A DNA stretch of 64,000 nt from Actinomadura madurae (GTDB lineage Bacteria > Actinomycetota > Actinomycetes > Streptosporangiales > Streptosporangiaceae): positions 868,001 through 932,000 of the forward strand of contig NZ_FOVH01000001.1 in assembly GCF_900115095.1 (NCBI RefSeq), given 5' to 3'. The notes beneath the pieces were generated by a model. The model worked only from the letters and a program-made list of their open reading frames with translations, had not been told where the DNA came from and did not search any database. Positions 18,589 through 27,300 of the stretch are shown piece after piece; the first letter of the stretch is position 1; the number at the start of each line of letters is the position of its first letter. Both the position numbers and the translations under genes were made by a program.

Positions 18589-21279
18589 GTGGTGACTACG
18601 GCAACGACCCCTGACAAGCGTGACCGGCTCCTCCTGCTGGACGGGCATTCCCTGGCCTACCGGGCGTTCTTCGCGTTGCCCGTGGAGAACTTCTCCACCA
18701 CCGACGGGCAGCCGACCAACGCCGTGTACGGCTTCACCTCGATGCTCATCAACGTCCTGCGCGACGAGCAGCCGACCCACATCGCGGTGGCGTTCGACCG
18801 CTCCGAGCCGACGTTCCGGCACGAGCAGTACGTCGAGTACAAGGCGGGGCGGCAGAAGACGCCGGACGAGTTCCGCAGCCAGGTCAGCCTGATCTTCGAG
18901 GTGCTGGACGCGCTGCGCATCCCGCGCCTGTCGGTCGCCGGGTTCGAGGCCGACGACATCATCGCCACGCTGTCCGTCCAGGCCACGCGGGCGGGCCTGC
19001 GGACCCTCATCGTCACCGGCGACCGCGACGCGTTCCAGCTCGTCAACGACGACGTCACGATCCTCTACCCCGTTCGCGGCGTGTCCGAGCTGTCCCGGAT
19101 GGACCCGGCCGCCGTCGAGGCGAAGTACGGCGTCCCGCCCGAGCGGTACCGCGAGCTCGCCGCGCTGGTGGGGGAGAGCAGCGACAACCTGCCCGGCGTC
19201 CCGGGGGTCGGCCCGAAGACCGCCGCGAAGTGGCTCACCAAGTACGGCGACCTCGACACCCTCGTCGCCCGGGTGGAGGAGATCAAGGGCAAGGCCGGCG
19301 ACAACCTGCGCGAGCACCTCGCCGGCGTGCTGCGCAACCACCAGATCAACAAGCTCGACACCGAGGTCGGCCTGGAGCTGACGCCGCCGCAGCTCACCAT
19401 GGGCCAGTGGGACCGCGAGGAGATCCACACCCTGTTCGACTCGCTGCAGTTCCGGGTGCTCCGCGAGCGGCTGTACTCCTCGATCTCCGCGGCCGAGCCC
19501 GAGGCCGACGAAGGATTCGACGTCGAGGTGGAGGCGCTGGAGCCCGGCGCGCTCGGCACCTGGCTGGAGGCCAACACCGGCGAGCGGACCGGCATCGCCG
19601 TCACCGGCGCCTGGGGCCGCGGCACCGGGGAGATCACCGCGCTGGCGCTGGCGTCCAAGAAGGGCCCGGCCGTCCACATCGACCCCGCCGAGCTGGTCGA
19701 GGACGACGAGCGCGCCCTCGCCGCCTACCTCGCCGACCCGGCCCGCCCCAAGACGATCCACGAGGCCAAGGGCCCGATGCTGGCGCTCGCCGCGCGCGGC
19801 ATGCGGCTGGAGGGCGTCACCAGCGACACCGCCCTCGCCGCCTACCTCGCGCTGCCGGGCCAGCGGACCTTCGACCTCGCCGACCTCGTCCTGCGCTACC
19901 TCCACCGCGAGCTGCGCAGCGAGACCGAGGACTCGGGCCAGCTCACCCTGGACGGCTCCGGCGAGGAGGAGGCGGCCGAGGCCCTCGCGGTCCGCGCGCG
20001 CGCCGTCGCCGAGCTGGCCGACGTCCTCGACAGGGACCTCGACAAGCGCGGCGCCACCCGCCTCCTGCACGAGGTCGAGCTGCCGCTCGTCGGCGTCCTG
20101 GCCGACATGGAGCGCGCGGGCATCGCCGTCGACACCGACCACCTCGCCGGGCTGTCGGCCTCCCTGGGCGGCCAGGTCAAGGAGCAGGAGCAGCAGGCCC
20201 ACGCCGCCGTCGGCCACGACTTCAACCTGGGCTCGCCGAAGCAGGTCCAGCAGGTCCTGTTCGACGAGCTGAACCTGCCCAAGACCAAGCGCACCAAGAC
20301 CGGCTACACCACCGACTCCGAGGCCCTGACGACCCTCCTGGAGAAGGAGCCGCACCCCGTCCTGGAGCACATCCTGCGCTGGCGGGAGGTGGCCAAGCTC
20401 AAGAGCATCGTCGACTCGCTCATCCCGATGGCCGACGACGCCGGGCGCATCCACACCACGTTCAACCAGATGATCGCCGCCACCGGGCGCCTGTCGTCCA
20501 CCGACCCGAACCTGCAGAACATCCCGATCCGCACCGCCGAGGGGCGGCAGATCCGCGAGGCCTTCGTCGTCGGCGAGCCCTACGAGTCCCTCCTCACCGC
20601 CGACTACTCGCAGATCGAGCTGCGCATCATGGCGCACCTGTCCGAGGACGAGGCGCTCCTGGAGGCGTTCGGCTCCGGCGCCGACTTCCACACCATCACC
20701 GCGTCCCGCGTCTTCGGCCTGCCGCCCGAGCAGATCGACTCCGAGCTGCGCGCCCGCATCAAGGCGATGAACTACGGCCTCGCCTACGGCCTGTCCGCCT
20801 ACGGCCTGTCCCAGCAGCTCCGGATCTCCCCGGACGAGGCCCGCGGCCTCATGGAGGAGTACTTCGAGCAGTTCGGCGGCGTCCGCGACTACCTGCGCGA
20901 CATCGTCGCCAAGGCCCGCCAGGAGGGCTACACCGAGACGATCCTCGGCCGCCGCCGCTACCTGCCCGACCTCACCTCCGACAACCGGCAGCGCCGCGAG
21001 ATGGCCGAGCGGATGGCCCTCAACGCCCCCATCCAGGGCTCCGCCGCCGACATCATCAAGGTGGCGAGCCTCAACGTCGACCGCGCCCTGCGCGCCGCCG
21101 GCCTCGCCTCCCGGATGCTCCTGCAGGTCCACGACGAGCTCGTCTTCGAGGTCGCCCCTGGCGAGCTGGACGAGCTCAAGGCCCTGGTCAGCGCCGAGAT
21201 GGCCGGCGCCTACGCGCTCCGCGCGCCCCTCAGCGTCTCCATGGGCACCGGCCGCACCTGGCAGGACGCGGCGCACTGA
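18589..21279 (+). CDS. polA: DNA polymerase I, proofreading domain apparently inactive
   Basis: This 896-residue enzyme removes RNA primers and fills repair gaps. The 5'-nuclease domain spans about residues 10-300 (LLLDGHSLAYRAFFA, FEADDIIATL, SSDNLPGVPGVGPKTA). A 3'-5' exonuclease-like domain spans about 305-480 but lacks the Asp-x-Glu motif: the equivalent strand reads TGIAVTGAWGRGTGE. The family A polymerase domain follows, with STDPNLQNIPIR, motif A LTADYSQIELR, O-helix KAMNYGLAYGLSAYGL and motif C LLQVHDELVFE. Loss of proofreading motifs is known for mycobacterial PolA. The GTG start is six nt after a -10-like TAGAGT with no Shine-Dalgarno sequence, suggesting a leaderless mRNA. Confidence 0.97.
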   Translation: MVTTATTPDKRDRLLLLDGHSLAYRAFFALPVENFSTTDGQPTNAVYGFTSMLINVLRDEQPTHIAVAFDRSEPTFRHEQYVEYKAGRQKTPDEFRSQVSLIFEVLDALRIPRLSVAGFEADDIIATLSVQATRAGLRTLIVTGDRDAFQLVNDDVTILYPVRGVSELSRMDPAAVEAKYGVPPERYRELAALVGESSDNLPGVPGVGPKTAAKWLTKYGDLDTLVARVEEIKGKAGDNLREHLAGVLRNHQINKLDTEVGLELTPPQLTMGQWDREEIHTLFDSLQFRVLRERLYSSISAAEPEADEGFDVEVEALEPGALGTWLEANTGERTGIAVTGAWGRGTGEITALALASKKGPAVHIDPAELVEDDERALAAYLADPARPKTIHEAKGPMLALAARGMRLEGVTSDTALAAYLALPGQRTFDLADLVLRYLHRELRSETEDSGQLTLDGSGEEEAAEALAVRARAVAELADVLDRDLDKRGATRLLHEVELPLVGVLADMERAGIAVDTDHLAGLSASLGGQVKEQEQQAHAAVGHDFNLGSPKQVQQVLFDELNLPKTKRTKTGYTTDSEALTTLLEKEPHPVLEHILRWREVAKLKSIVDSLIPMADDAGRIHTTFNQMIAATGRLSSTDPNLQNIPIRTAEGRQIREAFVVGEPYESLLTADYSQIELRIMAHLSEDEALLEAFGSGADFHTITASRVFGLPPEQIDSELRARIKAMNYGLAYGLSAYGLSQQLRISPDEARGLMEEYFEQFGGVRDYLRDIVAKARQEGYTETILGRRRYLPDLTSDNRQRREMAERMALNAPIQGSAADIIKVASLNVDRALRAAGLASRMLLQVHDELVFEVAPGELDELKALVSAEMAGAYALRAPLSVSMGTGRTWQDAAH

Positions 21280-21630
21280 TTTTTCTGCGTTTCTCTCCTC
21301 CTTCGGGCGCTGGGCGCCCTCCATCGTCGAGAAACGCGGGCGATCGCTGCATCGCTCCGGCTCGCCTAGCGGCTCGCTGCGCGATCAGGGTCTCGCTTCG
21401 CTCGTCCCTGCCTTCGGACGCGATCGCAACCATTCCGCTCGTCGCGTGGTTGCTGCGGTGGCCGGGGTTGTCGGGGTAGTGGGCGCTCCATAAATCGGAC
21501 TTGGTGGGATGCGGGTCTGGGTGGGTGTGGGCCGTGGGGATCATGTGGGTACGCCAGTGGGTGTCCGTAGATGTCCAGGGAGTCGTACGCTGGCCCCCTG
21601 GTCCTGTTCGGGTCTACCGGCGGGGGTAAC
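21280..21630. other. Non-coding gap after polA with a long hairpin
   Basis: This 351-nt stretch holds no gene I can support. Near its start GCGTTTCTC (21287-21295) is complementary to GAGAAACGC (21329-21337), and a smaller GGGCGC/GCGCCC hairpin lies between them; this is the probable polA terminator. After it come repeated GCGATCGC- and GCTCGC-like words up to about 21440. The last part is G-rich and probably contains the deacetylase promoter (TACGCT near 21587 is a possible -10). Confidence 0.5.
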
Positions 21631-22755
21631 GTGCCGCTCCTTCACAAGATCGCTGGAGTTGTGATCGCCTGCGCCGTGGTCCTGGGGCTGACGCTTCCCG
21701 GGGACCGGAGGGGACGCGAGAAGGAGGACACGGCCGGGCGCACCGGCGCCGCGTCCGGGGCCACGCCGGCCGCCCAGGCGGCCGGGGCCGGGAGGACGCC
21801 CGCGCCGGGGCCGTCGGCGAGCGGGTCGCCGTCGGTGGCGGCCACCGCGCCGATCCTCGCGGCGGCGCCGGCCGCGGTGGCGGCCAAGGCGAACGAGCTG
21901 GGGCAGGTCCCGGTGCTGATGTACCACCGGATCCTGAAGAAGCCGGAGCTGTCGCTGGACCGCACGACCAAGGAGCTCTACGACGAGCTGACCGGCCTCG
22001 CCAAGGACGGCTACTACCCGATCACGGCGGCGGAGTTCGTCGGCGGGAGGTTCGACGTGCCGGCCGGCAAGCACCCGGTGGTCCTGACGTTCGACGACAG
22101 CACGCCCGGCCACTTCGCGCTCGACGCGCAGGGCAACCCGGCGCCGGACACCGCCGTCGCGATCCTCACGCAGGTCGCCCGGGAGAACCCGGGGTTCCGG
22201 CCGGTGGCGACGTTCTACCTGAACAAGGACCTGTTCGGGATGCAGGACGCGCAGGCCACCGCGGGACTGAAGTGGCTGGCGCAGCACGGGTTCGAGATCG
22301 GCAACCACACGGTGTCCCACCCGAATCTCGGCGGCATGTCCGAGAAGCAGGTGCACAAGGAGATCGGGGACATGGAGGACCGGATCGTCCGGCTCACCGG
22401 GACCCACACGACCACGTTCGCCTACCCGTTCGGGGCCGTGCCGAAGAAGAAGACGTGGGCCGAGAAGCAGGACGGGCGCTACGCCTTCCAGGGGCTCTTC
22501 CTCGCGGGCTGGAAGCCCGCCCTGTCCCCGTTCGACGACGACTTCGACCGCTGGAACATCGACCGGGTCCGCTCCGAGGGCAAGATCAAGGAGAACGACT
22601 GCACGCGGTACTGTTCCACCGCGTGGCTCGAATACCTGGACAAGAACCCCGATGAGCGGTACACATCTGACGGTGACCCGAACACCGTGACGTTTCCCAA
22701 GGCGGCCGAGGACCGGCTCGCCAAGGAGTACCGGGCGAAGGCGCGGATGTACTGA
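21631..22755 (+). CDS. Secreted or membrane-anchored polysaccharide deacetylase (NodB family)
   Basis: This 374-residue protein has an uncleaved or weakly cleaved N-terminal hydrophobic segment (KIAGVVIACAVVLGLTLPG), a 60-residue Ala/Pro/Gly linker, and a NodB homology domain. Motif 1 is LTFDDSTPG with the metal and catalytic aspartates, motif 2 is NHTVSHPNLG with both histidines, and FAYPFGAVP follows. It probably deacetylates peptidoglycan or another cell-surface glycan. The start is GTG at 21631, behind a purine-rich CGGGGGTAAC; an in-frame ATG 60 nt upstream is less likely. Two cysteines near the C-terminus (CTRYCS) could form a disulfide. Confidence 0.88.
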   Translation: MPLLHKIAGVVIACAVVLGLTLPGDRRGREKEDTAGRTGAASGATPAAQAAGAGRTPAPGPSASGSPSVAATAPILAAAPAAVAAKANELGQVPVLMYHRILKKPELSLDRTTKELYDELTGLAKDGYYPITAAEFVGGRFDVPAGKHPVVLTFDDSTPGHFALDAQGNPAPDTAVAILTQVARENPGFRPVATFYLNKDLFGMQDAQATAGLKWLAQHGFEIGNHTVSHPNLGGMSEKQVHKEIGDMEDRIVRLTGTHTTTFAYPFGAVPKKKTWAEKQDGRYAFQGLFLAGWKPALSPFDDDFDRWNIDRVRSEGKIKENDCTRYCSTAWLEYLDKNPDERYTSDGDPNTVTFPKAAEDRLAKEYRAKARMY

Positions 22756-22774
22756 TCGCGGCCGTCCCTGTGGA

Positions 22775-22803
22775 TTGACCACGAGAGATCGGTCCCATAT
22801 CCT
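22775..22803 (+). promoter_or_regulatory. Sigma-70-type promoter of rpsA
   Basis: TTGACC (22775-22780) and TATCCT (22798-22803) are separated by exactly 17 nt. Transcription from here would start near 22810 and leave a 5' leader of about 180 nt before the rpsA ATG. Confidence 0.75.
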
Positions 22804-22992
22804 GATCGCTGCGCTGTGGGCCTGCGCGCGCTTCGGACGGAGCAGGCTCGCGCTCGGTCAGGTCGGCGACAACGGTTCGGTGTACTGACGCGGCGGCGAC
22901 CGCGTTCCAATCCGGTCTTCGGCAGGGCGGAAAACGGCCCTCCGCGCACAACCCCATACGACTTCCATGTCCGTACCGGAGCCAGCCGACAC

Positions 22993-24471
22993 ATGACGAG
23001 CAGCACCGAGGCCACCTCGACCACCCCGCAGGTAGCGGTCAACGACATCGGGTCCGAGGAAGCCTTCCTCGCGGCGATCGACGAGACCATCAAGTACTTC
23101 AACGACGGCGACATTGTCGAAGGCACTGTCGTCAAGGTCGATCGTGACGAGGTCCTCCTCGACATCGGCTACAAGACCGAGGGCGTCATCCCCTCGCGCG
23201 AGCTGTCCATCAAGCACGACGTGGACCCGAACGAGGTCGTCTCCACCGGAGACCACGTCGAGGCCCTCGTCCTCCAGAAGGAGGACAAGGAGGGCCGGCT
23301 GATCCTGTCCAAGAAGCGCGCCCAGTACGAGCGCGCCTGGGGCACGATCGAGAAGATCAAGGACGAGGACGGCATCGTCACCGGCACGGTCATCGAGGTC
23401 GTCAAGGGCGGTCTCATCCTCGACATCGGCCTGCGCGGCTTCCTGCCCGCGTCGCTCGTCGAGATGCGCCGCGTGCGCGACCTGCAGCCCTACGTGGGCC
23501 GCGAGCTCGAGGCCAAGATCATCGAGCTGGACAAGAACCGCAACAACGTGGTGCTGTCCCGCCGCGCCTGGCTGGAGCAGACGCAGAGCGAGGTCCGCCA
23601 GACCTTCCTCAACACCCTGCAGAAGGGCCAGGTCCGCAAGGGCGTCGTGTCCTCGATCGTCAACTTCGGCGCGTTCGTCGACCTCGGCGGCGTCGACGGG
23701 CTCGTGCACGTCTCCGAGCTGTCCTGGAAGCACATCGACCACCCGTCCGAGGTCGTCGAGGTCGGCCAGGAGGTCACGGTCGAGGTCCTGGACGTCGACA
23801 TGGAGCGCGAGCGCGTCTCCCTGTCGCTCAAGGCGACCCAGGAAGACCCGTGGCAGCAGTTCGCCCGCACCCACCAGATCGGCCAGGTCGTGCCGGGCCG
23901 CGTCACCAAGCTGGTGCCGTTCGGCGCGTTCGTCCGGGTCGAGGAGGGCATCGAGGGCCTGGTGCACATCTCCGAGCTGGCCGAGCGCCACGTGGAGATC
24001 CCCGAGCAGGTCGTCCAGGTCGGCGACGAGATCTTCGTGAAGATCATCGACATCGACCTCGACCGGCGCCGCATCAGCCTGTCGCTCAAGCAGGCCAACG
24101 AGGGCGCCGCCGGGATCGAGGAAGAGGACTTCGACCCGACCCTGTACGGCATGCCCGCCGAGTACGACGACCAGGGGAACTACAAGTACCCCGAGGGCTT
24201 CGACGCAGACACCGGCGAGTGGCTGGAGGGCTTCGACGAGCAGCGCGAGACGTGGGAGCGGCAGTACGCCGAGGCCCGCGCCCGCTTCGACGCCCACCGC
24301 AAGCAGATCGAGGAGGCCCGCAAGGCCGAGGCCGAGGCGGGCGCCGAGCCCGCGGCCACCGGCGGCGAGACCTCCTACTCCGGCGGCGGCGAGAGCGAGT
24401 CCGGCGGTGGCGCCCTGGCCACCGACGAGGCGCTCGCGGCGCTGCGGGAGAAGCTCTCCGGCGGCCAGTGA
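22993..24471 (+). CDS. rpsA: 30S ribosomal protein S1
   Basis: This 492-residue ribosomal protein binds mRNA and helps load it on the 30S subunit. Four S1 OB-fold repeats are visible: GDIVEGTVVKVDRDEVLLDI, DGIVTGTVIEVVKGGLILDI, GQVRKGVVSSIVNFGAFVDL and GQVVPGRVTKLVPFGAFVRV, each with the downstream VHISEL or VHVSEL element in repeats 3 and 4. An acidic, low-complexity C-terminal tail rich in Glu, Ala, Gly and Ser closes the protein, as in other actinobacteria. I chose the ATG giving MTSSTEATSTTP because the upstream open frame is leader sequence. The Shine-Dalgarno sequence is weak (GGAG 11 nt upstream), which leaves room for control by the long leader. Confidence 0.96.
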   Translation: MTSSTEATSTTPQVAVNDIGSEEAFLAAIDETIKYFNDGDIVEGTVVKVDRDEVLLDIGYKTEGVIPSRELSIKHDVDPNEVVSTGDHVEALVLQKEDKEGRLILSKKRAQYERAWGTIEKIKDEDGIVTGTVIEVVKGGLILDIGLRGFLPASLVEMRRVRDLQPYVGRELEAKIIELDKNRNNVVLSRRAWLEQTQSEVRQTFLNTLQKGQVRKGVVSSIVNFGAFVDLGGVDGLVHVSELSWKHIDHPSEVVEVGQEVTVEVLDVDMERERVSLSLKATQEDPWQQFARTHQIGQVVPGRVTKLVPFGAFVRVEEGIEGLVHISELAERHVEIPEQVVQVGDEIFVKIIDIDLDRRRISLSLKQANEGAAGIEEEDFDPTLYGMPAEYDDQGNYKYPEGFDADTGEWLEGFDEQRETWERQYAEARARFDAHRKQIEEARKAEAEAGAEPAATGGETSYSGGGESESGGGALATDEALAALREKLSGGQ

Positions 24472-24545
24472 CGGCCCGCTGACGCGCGCCCGCCGCGCCC
24501 GGCCGCTCCGGCGGCCCCGCGCGGCGAGCCGGTGAACGTCCCGGA

Positions 24546-24586
24546 CACGGCCGGAGAACGATCTTCTGGATCGGCCTCCGGCCGTG
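24546..24586 (+). terminator. Terminator hairpin after rpsA
   Basis: CACGGCCGGAG (24546-24556) and CTCCGGCCGTG (24576-24586) are perfectly complementary over 11 bp with a 19-nt loop. It lies 75 nt after the rpsA stop and ends just before the next gene. Confidence 0.75.
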
Positions 24587-24602
24587 CTCGGTTTGCGTCA
24601 CG

Positions 24603-26654
24603 ATGGCCTCCGGCGGCGACACCTGGTCGCCGGCGCAGGCGCAGCCCAGGCGCGTCCGCCAATCCCGCAGGTCCGCTCGTCCCCCGGGAGCACTCGTTCA
24701 ATTGGCCAGCACAGACGTAGGCACGAGGACAGGCGGCCCCGCCGCGGCCGGACCCTCGATCGTCCCGCAGGGCCCCGCCAGGCTCGCGCTGATCGCGGTC
24801 ACCGTCGCGGTCCTCGCGCAGACCCTGCGGTTCTCGCTGCCCCAGCTCGACCACTTCGCCGACCAGACCGGCACCGCGGCGGCGGCCGTGGGGGTCGCGG
24901 TCATCTACCTCGCCGGGTTCGCCGCGCCGCTGATCCGCCGCGCCGCCGGCCCCCGCGCGCTGCTGCTCACCGGCATCGGCGGCCTGTTCGCCGTCCGGCT
25001 CCTCGCGCAGGCCATCGACCCGCGCACCTGGCTGGCGTTCGCCGGCACCGCCATCGGCATGATCGCCGTCGCGGCGCTGTACGAGGGCGCCCGCGGCCTG
25101 TCCGGCGTCGGCTTCGCCACGGCCACCGTCGCGGGCCTGTCCATCGACGCCGCCGTGCGGATGTGCTTCGCCACGTGGGATCCGGTGTGGCGGGACGGCG
25201 TGGGCCCCTGGCTGGCGTGCCTGGTGTTCGTCGCGGTCGGCGCCGCCGCGCTCTACCGGGAGCTGGCGTCCGGTCCCGTCACCGCGCCCGGGATCTCCTG
25301 GCGGGACGCGATCGGCGCCGCCGCGTTCGGGCCGTTCCTCGCGCTGCAGGTCCTCGTCCTGTCCAGCCCCGCGTTCATCGCCTCGTCCGGCTGGCAGTCG
25401 CTGACCGGCGCGCACATCGCGATCGTCGCCGGGCAGGGCCTCGCCCTGGCGTTCCTGGCGTCGGGGCTCGCCGTGCGCGCGGTGCCGGGCGGCGTCTGCG
25501 TGTTCGGCGGGACGCTGCTCGGGGTCGGGGCCGGCGCCGTCGCCGGGACGTACGCGCTCTCCGGCGTCGAGGTCGTCCCCATCGTGATCGTCGGGCAGGT
25601 GCTGTCGGCGTGGCTGCTCGCGGTGGCGTGCCGGGCGCCGCTGCGCCGCTCCGGGGCCGGCGGGCCGGTGTGGCGGGTCGACGCTGGCGCCGCGCTCGGC
25701 GGCCTGCTCATCGCCGCGATCCTGATCCCGTACCAGATCAGCGCCGTGTCGCCGCTGCCGTTCCCGAACAACGTGCTGCCGGGCCTCGCCGGGATCCTGC
25801 TCGGGGCCCTCGCCGCCTTCGCGGCGGCCCGCGGCGGCCCGCTGCCCGCCCGCGCGCCGCTGCGCGCGCTGACCGCCGGCGCCGCCGCGCTGGCGCTGCT
25901 GATCGGCACGCTGGTGTTCACCGTGGCCGCCCCGGACGGGGACGCCCCGGCGGCGCCCGCCAACGGCCAGGTTCGGGTGCTCAGCTACAACATCCACGAC
26001 GCGGTCAACCAGTCGGGGCGGCTCGACCCGGAGGGCATCGCCCGCGTCATCGAGGGGCAGCGCGCCCAGGTCGTCCTGCTGCAGGAGGCCGGGCGGGGAT
26101 CGCTGCTGTCCGGCACCACCGACGTCGGCGTGTGGCTGTCGCGGCGCCTCGGCATGAAGCTGATCTGGGGCCCCGCCGCCGACGGGCAGTTCGGCAACGC
26201 GATCCTGACGTCGCTTCCGGTGCGCAGCTCCGGGACGGGCCGGATGCGCAAGGGCGACTGGTCGCAGATCCGCGGCTACGTGTGGGCCCGGCTCGCTGTC
26301 GGGAGGACCACGATGGACGTGTGGTCGACGCACCTGGAGGGCGGCGACGACCAGGTCGACGAGCGCCTCCGGTCGATCGCGACGCTGCTGCGGGCCTGGG
26401 GCGGGGCGCCCCGCACCCTCATCGGCGGCGACTTCAACGCGGGCGCCGGCAGCCGCGAGCTGACCGCGATGACCGACGGCACCGACCTGCGCAACACCGC
26501 GATCGGCGGCGAGGGGTACCCGACCAGGTCCGACGGCGCCAGCACCGACTGGGTCTTCGGGTCGGACGGGGTGCTCGTCACCGACTACGGGGTGCCCGAG
26601 TCGGACGCGTCCGATCACTATCCGGTGGCGGTGACGGTCCGGATCGGGCGGTGA
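24603..26654 (+). CDS. Membrane protein with C-terminal endonuclease/exonuclease/phosphatase domain
   Basis: This protein of up to 683 residues has roughly ten hydrophobic spans in its first two thirds (residues ~60-440), then an extracellular EEP/DNase I-fold domain from about residue 455. The domain shows VLSYNIHDAVN, QVVLLQEAG (catalytic Glu), VWSTHLEGG, LIGGDFNAGAG (Asp-x-Asn) and SDASDHYPV (catalytic His). The EEP fold covers nucleases, phosphodiesterases and lipid phosphatases; the substrate is unknown. The start is uncertain: ATG at 24603 is listed, but TTG at 24702 would remove an Arg/Pro-rich tail that looks untranslated. It ends shortly before a tandem-repeat promoter region. Confidence 0.82.
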   Translation: MASGGDTWSPAQAQPRRVRQSRRSARPPGALVQLASTDVGTRTGGPAAAGPSIVPQGPARLALIAVTVAVLAQTLRFSLPQLDHFADQTGTAAAAVGVAVIYLAGFAAPLIRRAAGPRALLLTGIGGLFAVRLLAQAIDPRTWLAFAGTAIGMIAVAALYEGARGLSGVGFATATVAGLSIDAAVRMCFATWDPVWRDGVGPWLACLVFVAVGAAALYRELASGPVTAPGISWRDAIGAAAFGPFLALQVLVLSSPAFIASSGWQSLTGAHIAIVAGQGLALAFLASGLAVRAVPGGVCVFGGTLLGVGAGAVAGTYALSGVEVVPIVIVGQVLSAWLLAVACRAPLRRSGAGGPVWRVDAGAALGGLLIAAILIPYQISAVSPLPFPNNVLPGLAGILLGALAAFAAARGGPLPARAPLRALTAGAAALALLIGTLVFTVAAPDGDAPAAPANGQVRVLSYNIHDAVNQSGRLDPEGIARVIEGQRAQVVLLQEAGRGSLLSGTTDVGVWLSRRLGMKLIWGPAADGQFGNAILTSLPVRSSGTGRMRKGDWSQIRGYVWARLAVGRTTMDVWSTHLEGGDDQVDERLRSIATLLRAWGGAPRTLIGGDFNAGAGSRELTAMTDGTDLRNTAIGGEGYPTRSDGASTDWVFGSDGVLVTDYGVPESDASDHYPVAVTVRIGR

Positions 26655-26668
26655 GAGCCGTCCGCCAC

Positions 26669-26680
26669 TAGGGTCGTCGG
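26669..26680 (+). promoter_or_regulatory. -10 box placed for leaderless start of the repeat ORF
   Basis: TAGGGT (26669-26674) is followed by six nt and then the ATG of the first 56-bp repeat. The same TAGGGT-N6-start arrangement occurs at 11341 (pdtaR) and 27289 (coaE) in this window. Confidence 0.5.
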
Positions 26681-26740
26681 ATGAGCGAAGCGAACCGGGG
26701 GGTGTGGGGGGTCGTCCCCCCACCGGGAGACGGCGTATGA
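26681..26740 (+). CDS. Putative 19-residue leader peptide, copy 1
   Basis: The frame reads MSEANRGVWGVVPPPGDGV and stops at a TGA that overlaps the ATG of the second copy (ATGA). It has no Shine-Dalgarno sequence but a well-placed -10 box, so it could be the leaderless first cistron of the GNAT mRNA. Coding potential cannot be judged from so short a frame; the claim rests on the arrangement only. It may instead be a repeat element that happens to carry ATG. Confidence 0.3.
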   Translation: MSEANRGVWGVVPPPGDGV

Positions 26741-26792
26741 GCGAAGCGAACCGGGGGGTGCCGGGGGCCGGCCCCCCGCCGGGAGAGGGCCC
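26681..26792 (+). repeat. Tandem 56-bp repeat carrying ATG starts and a G/C hairpin
   Basis: Two copies (26681-26736 and 26737-26792) share ATGAGCGAAGCGAACCGGGG and GGTG at their left end and CCGGGAGA with GGC towards the right. Each has a G-run followed by a C-run in the middle that can fold into a short hairpin. The second copy ends exactly where the GNAT gene begins. The central bases differ between copies while the flanks are conserved. Confidence 0.75.
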
Positions 26793-26805
26793 ATGGACGA
26801 GCTGA
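26737..26805 (+). CDS. Putative 22-residue leader peptide, copy 2
   Basis: It begins with the same residues as copy 1 (MSEANRGV, then a Gly/Pro-rich stretch with PPPGEG) and runs 13 nt into the GNAT gene in another frame. Translation through it would bring ribosomes to the GNAT ATG at 26793. Frame conservation between the copies (MSEANRGV-x-G-x-x-PPPG-x-G) despite changed bases favours a coding or translational role, but the evidence is thin. Confidence 0.28.
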   Translation: MSEANRGVPGAGPPPGEGPWTS

Positions 26806-27284
26806 CGGTCGTGATCGAGCGTGCGGGCCCCGGCGACGCGGGCGAGCTGATGACCGTCCAGCGGGCCGCGTACGTCGCCGAGGCGCAGCTGTACGGCGAC
26901 CCGTTCATCCCGCCGCTGGTCGAGTCCGGCGAGCAGCTGCGGAAGGTGCTCGCGGGCGACGCCGTGGTGCTGAAGGCGATGCTCGGCGGGCGCCTCGTCG
27001 GCGCCGTCCGCGCCCAGTTCAGCGACCACACCTGCCTGGTGGGGCGGCTCGTGGTCGTCCCGGACCTGCAGGGCCGCGGCATCGGGCGGCGGCTGATGGC
27101 GGCGCTGGAGCAGGAGGTCGCCGGCCGCGCCGACGCGTGCGTGCTGTTCACCGGCCACCTGAGCGAGGCGAATCTTCGCCTGTACCGCCGCCTCGGCTAC
27201 AGCGAGACGCACCGGGAGCGCGTCGCCGCGCACCTGACGCTCGTCCACATGCGCAAGCCCCTCGTCCCGGCGGCGAAGGCCTGA
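26793..27284 (+). CDS. GNAT-family N-acetyltransferase
   Basis: This 163-residue acetyltransferase has the acetyl-CoA-binding motif A in VGRLVVVPDLQGRGIGRRLM (R/Q-x-x-G-x-G/A form) and the motif B region LRLYRRLGYSETHRERV. The acceptor substrate is unknown. A tandem 56-bp repeat with small open frames ends directly at its ATG, so its translation may be coupled to those frames; the GGGAGAGG of the repeat also acts as a possible Shine-Dalgarno sequence. coaE follows after 16 nt but has its own -10 box. Confidence 0.88.
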   Translation: MDELTVVIERAGPGDAGELMTVQRAAYVAEAQLYGDPFIPPLVESGEQLRKVLAGDAVVLKAMLGGRLVGAVRAQFSDHTCLVGRLVVVPDLQGRGIGRRLMAALEQEVAGRADACVLFTGHLSEANLRLYRRLGYSETHRERVAAHLTLVHMRKPLVPAAKA

Positions 27285-27300
27285 CGGCTAGGGTGAGCCC

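Noticed and set aside
18544..21324. A 926-residue open frame antisense to polA
   Set aside because: It is a shadow of the GC-rich third positions of polA, with no recognisable domain.
24603..24701. First 33 residues of the EEP membrane protein as a functional domain
   Set aside because: They are Arg/Pro/Ser-rich without features, and a TTG start at 24702 would remove them.
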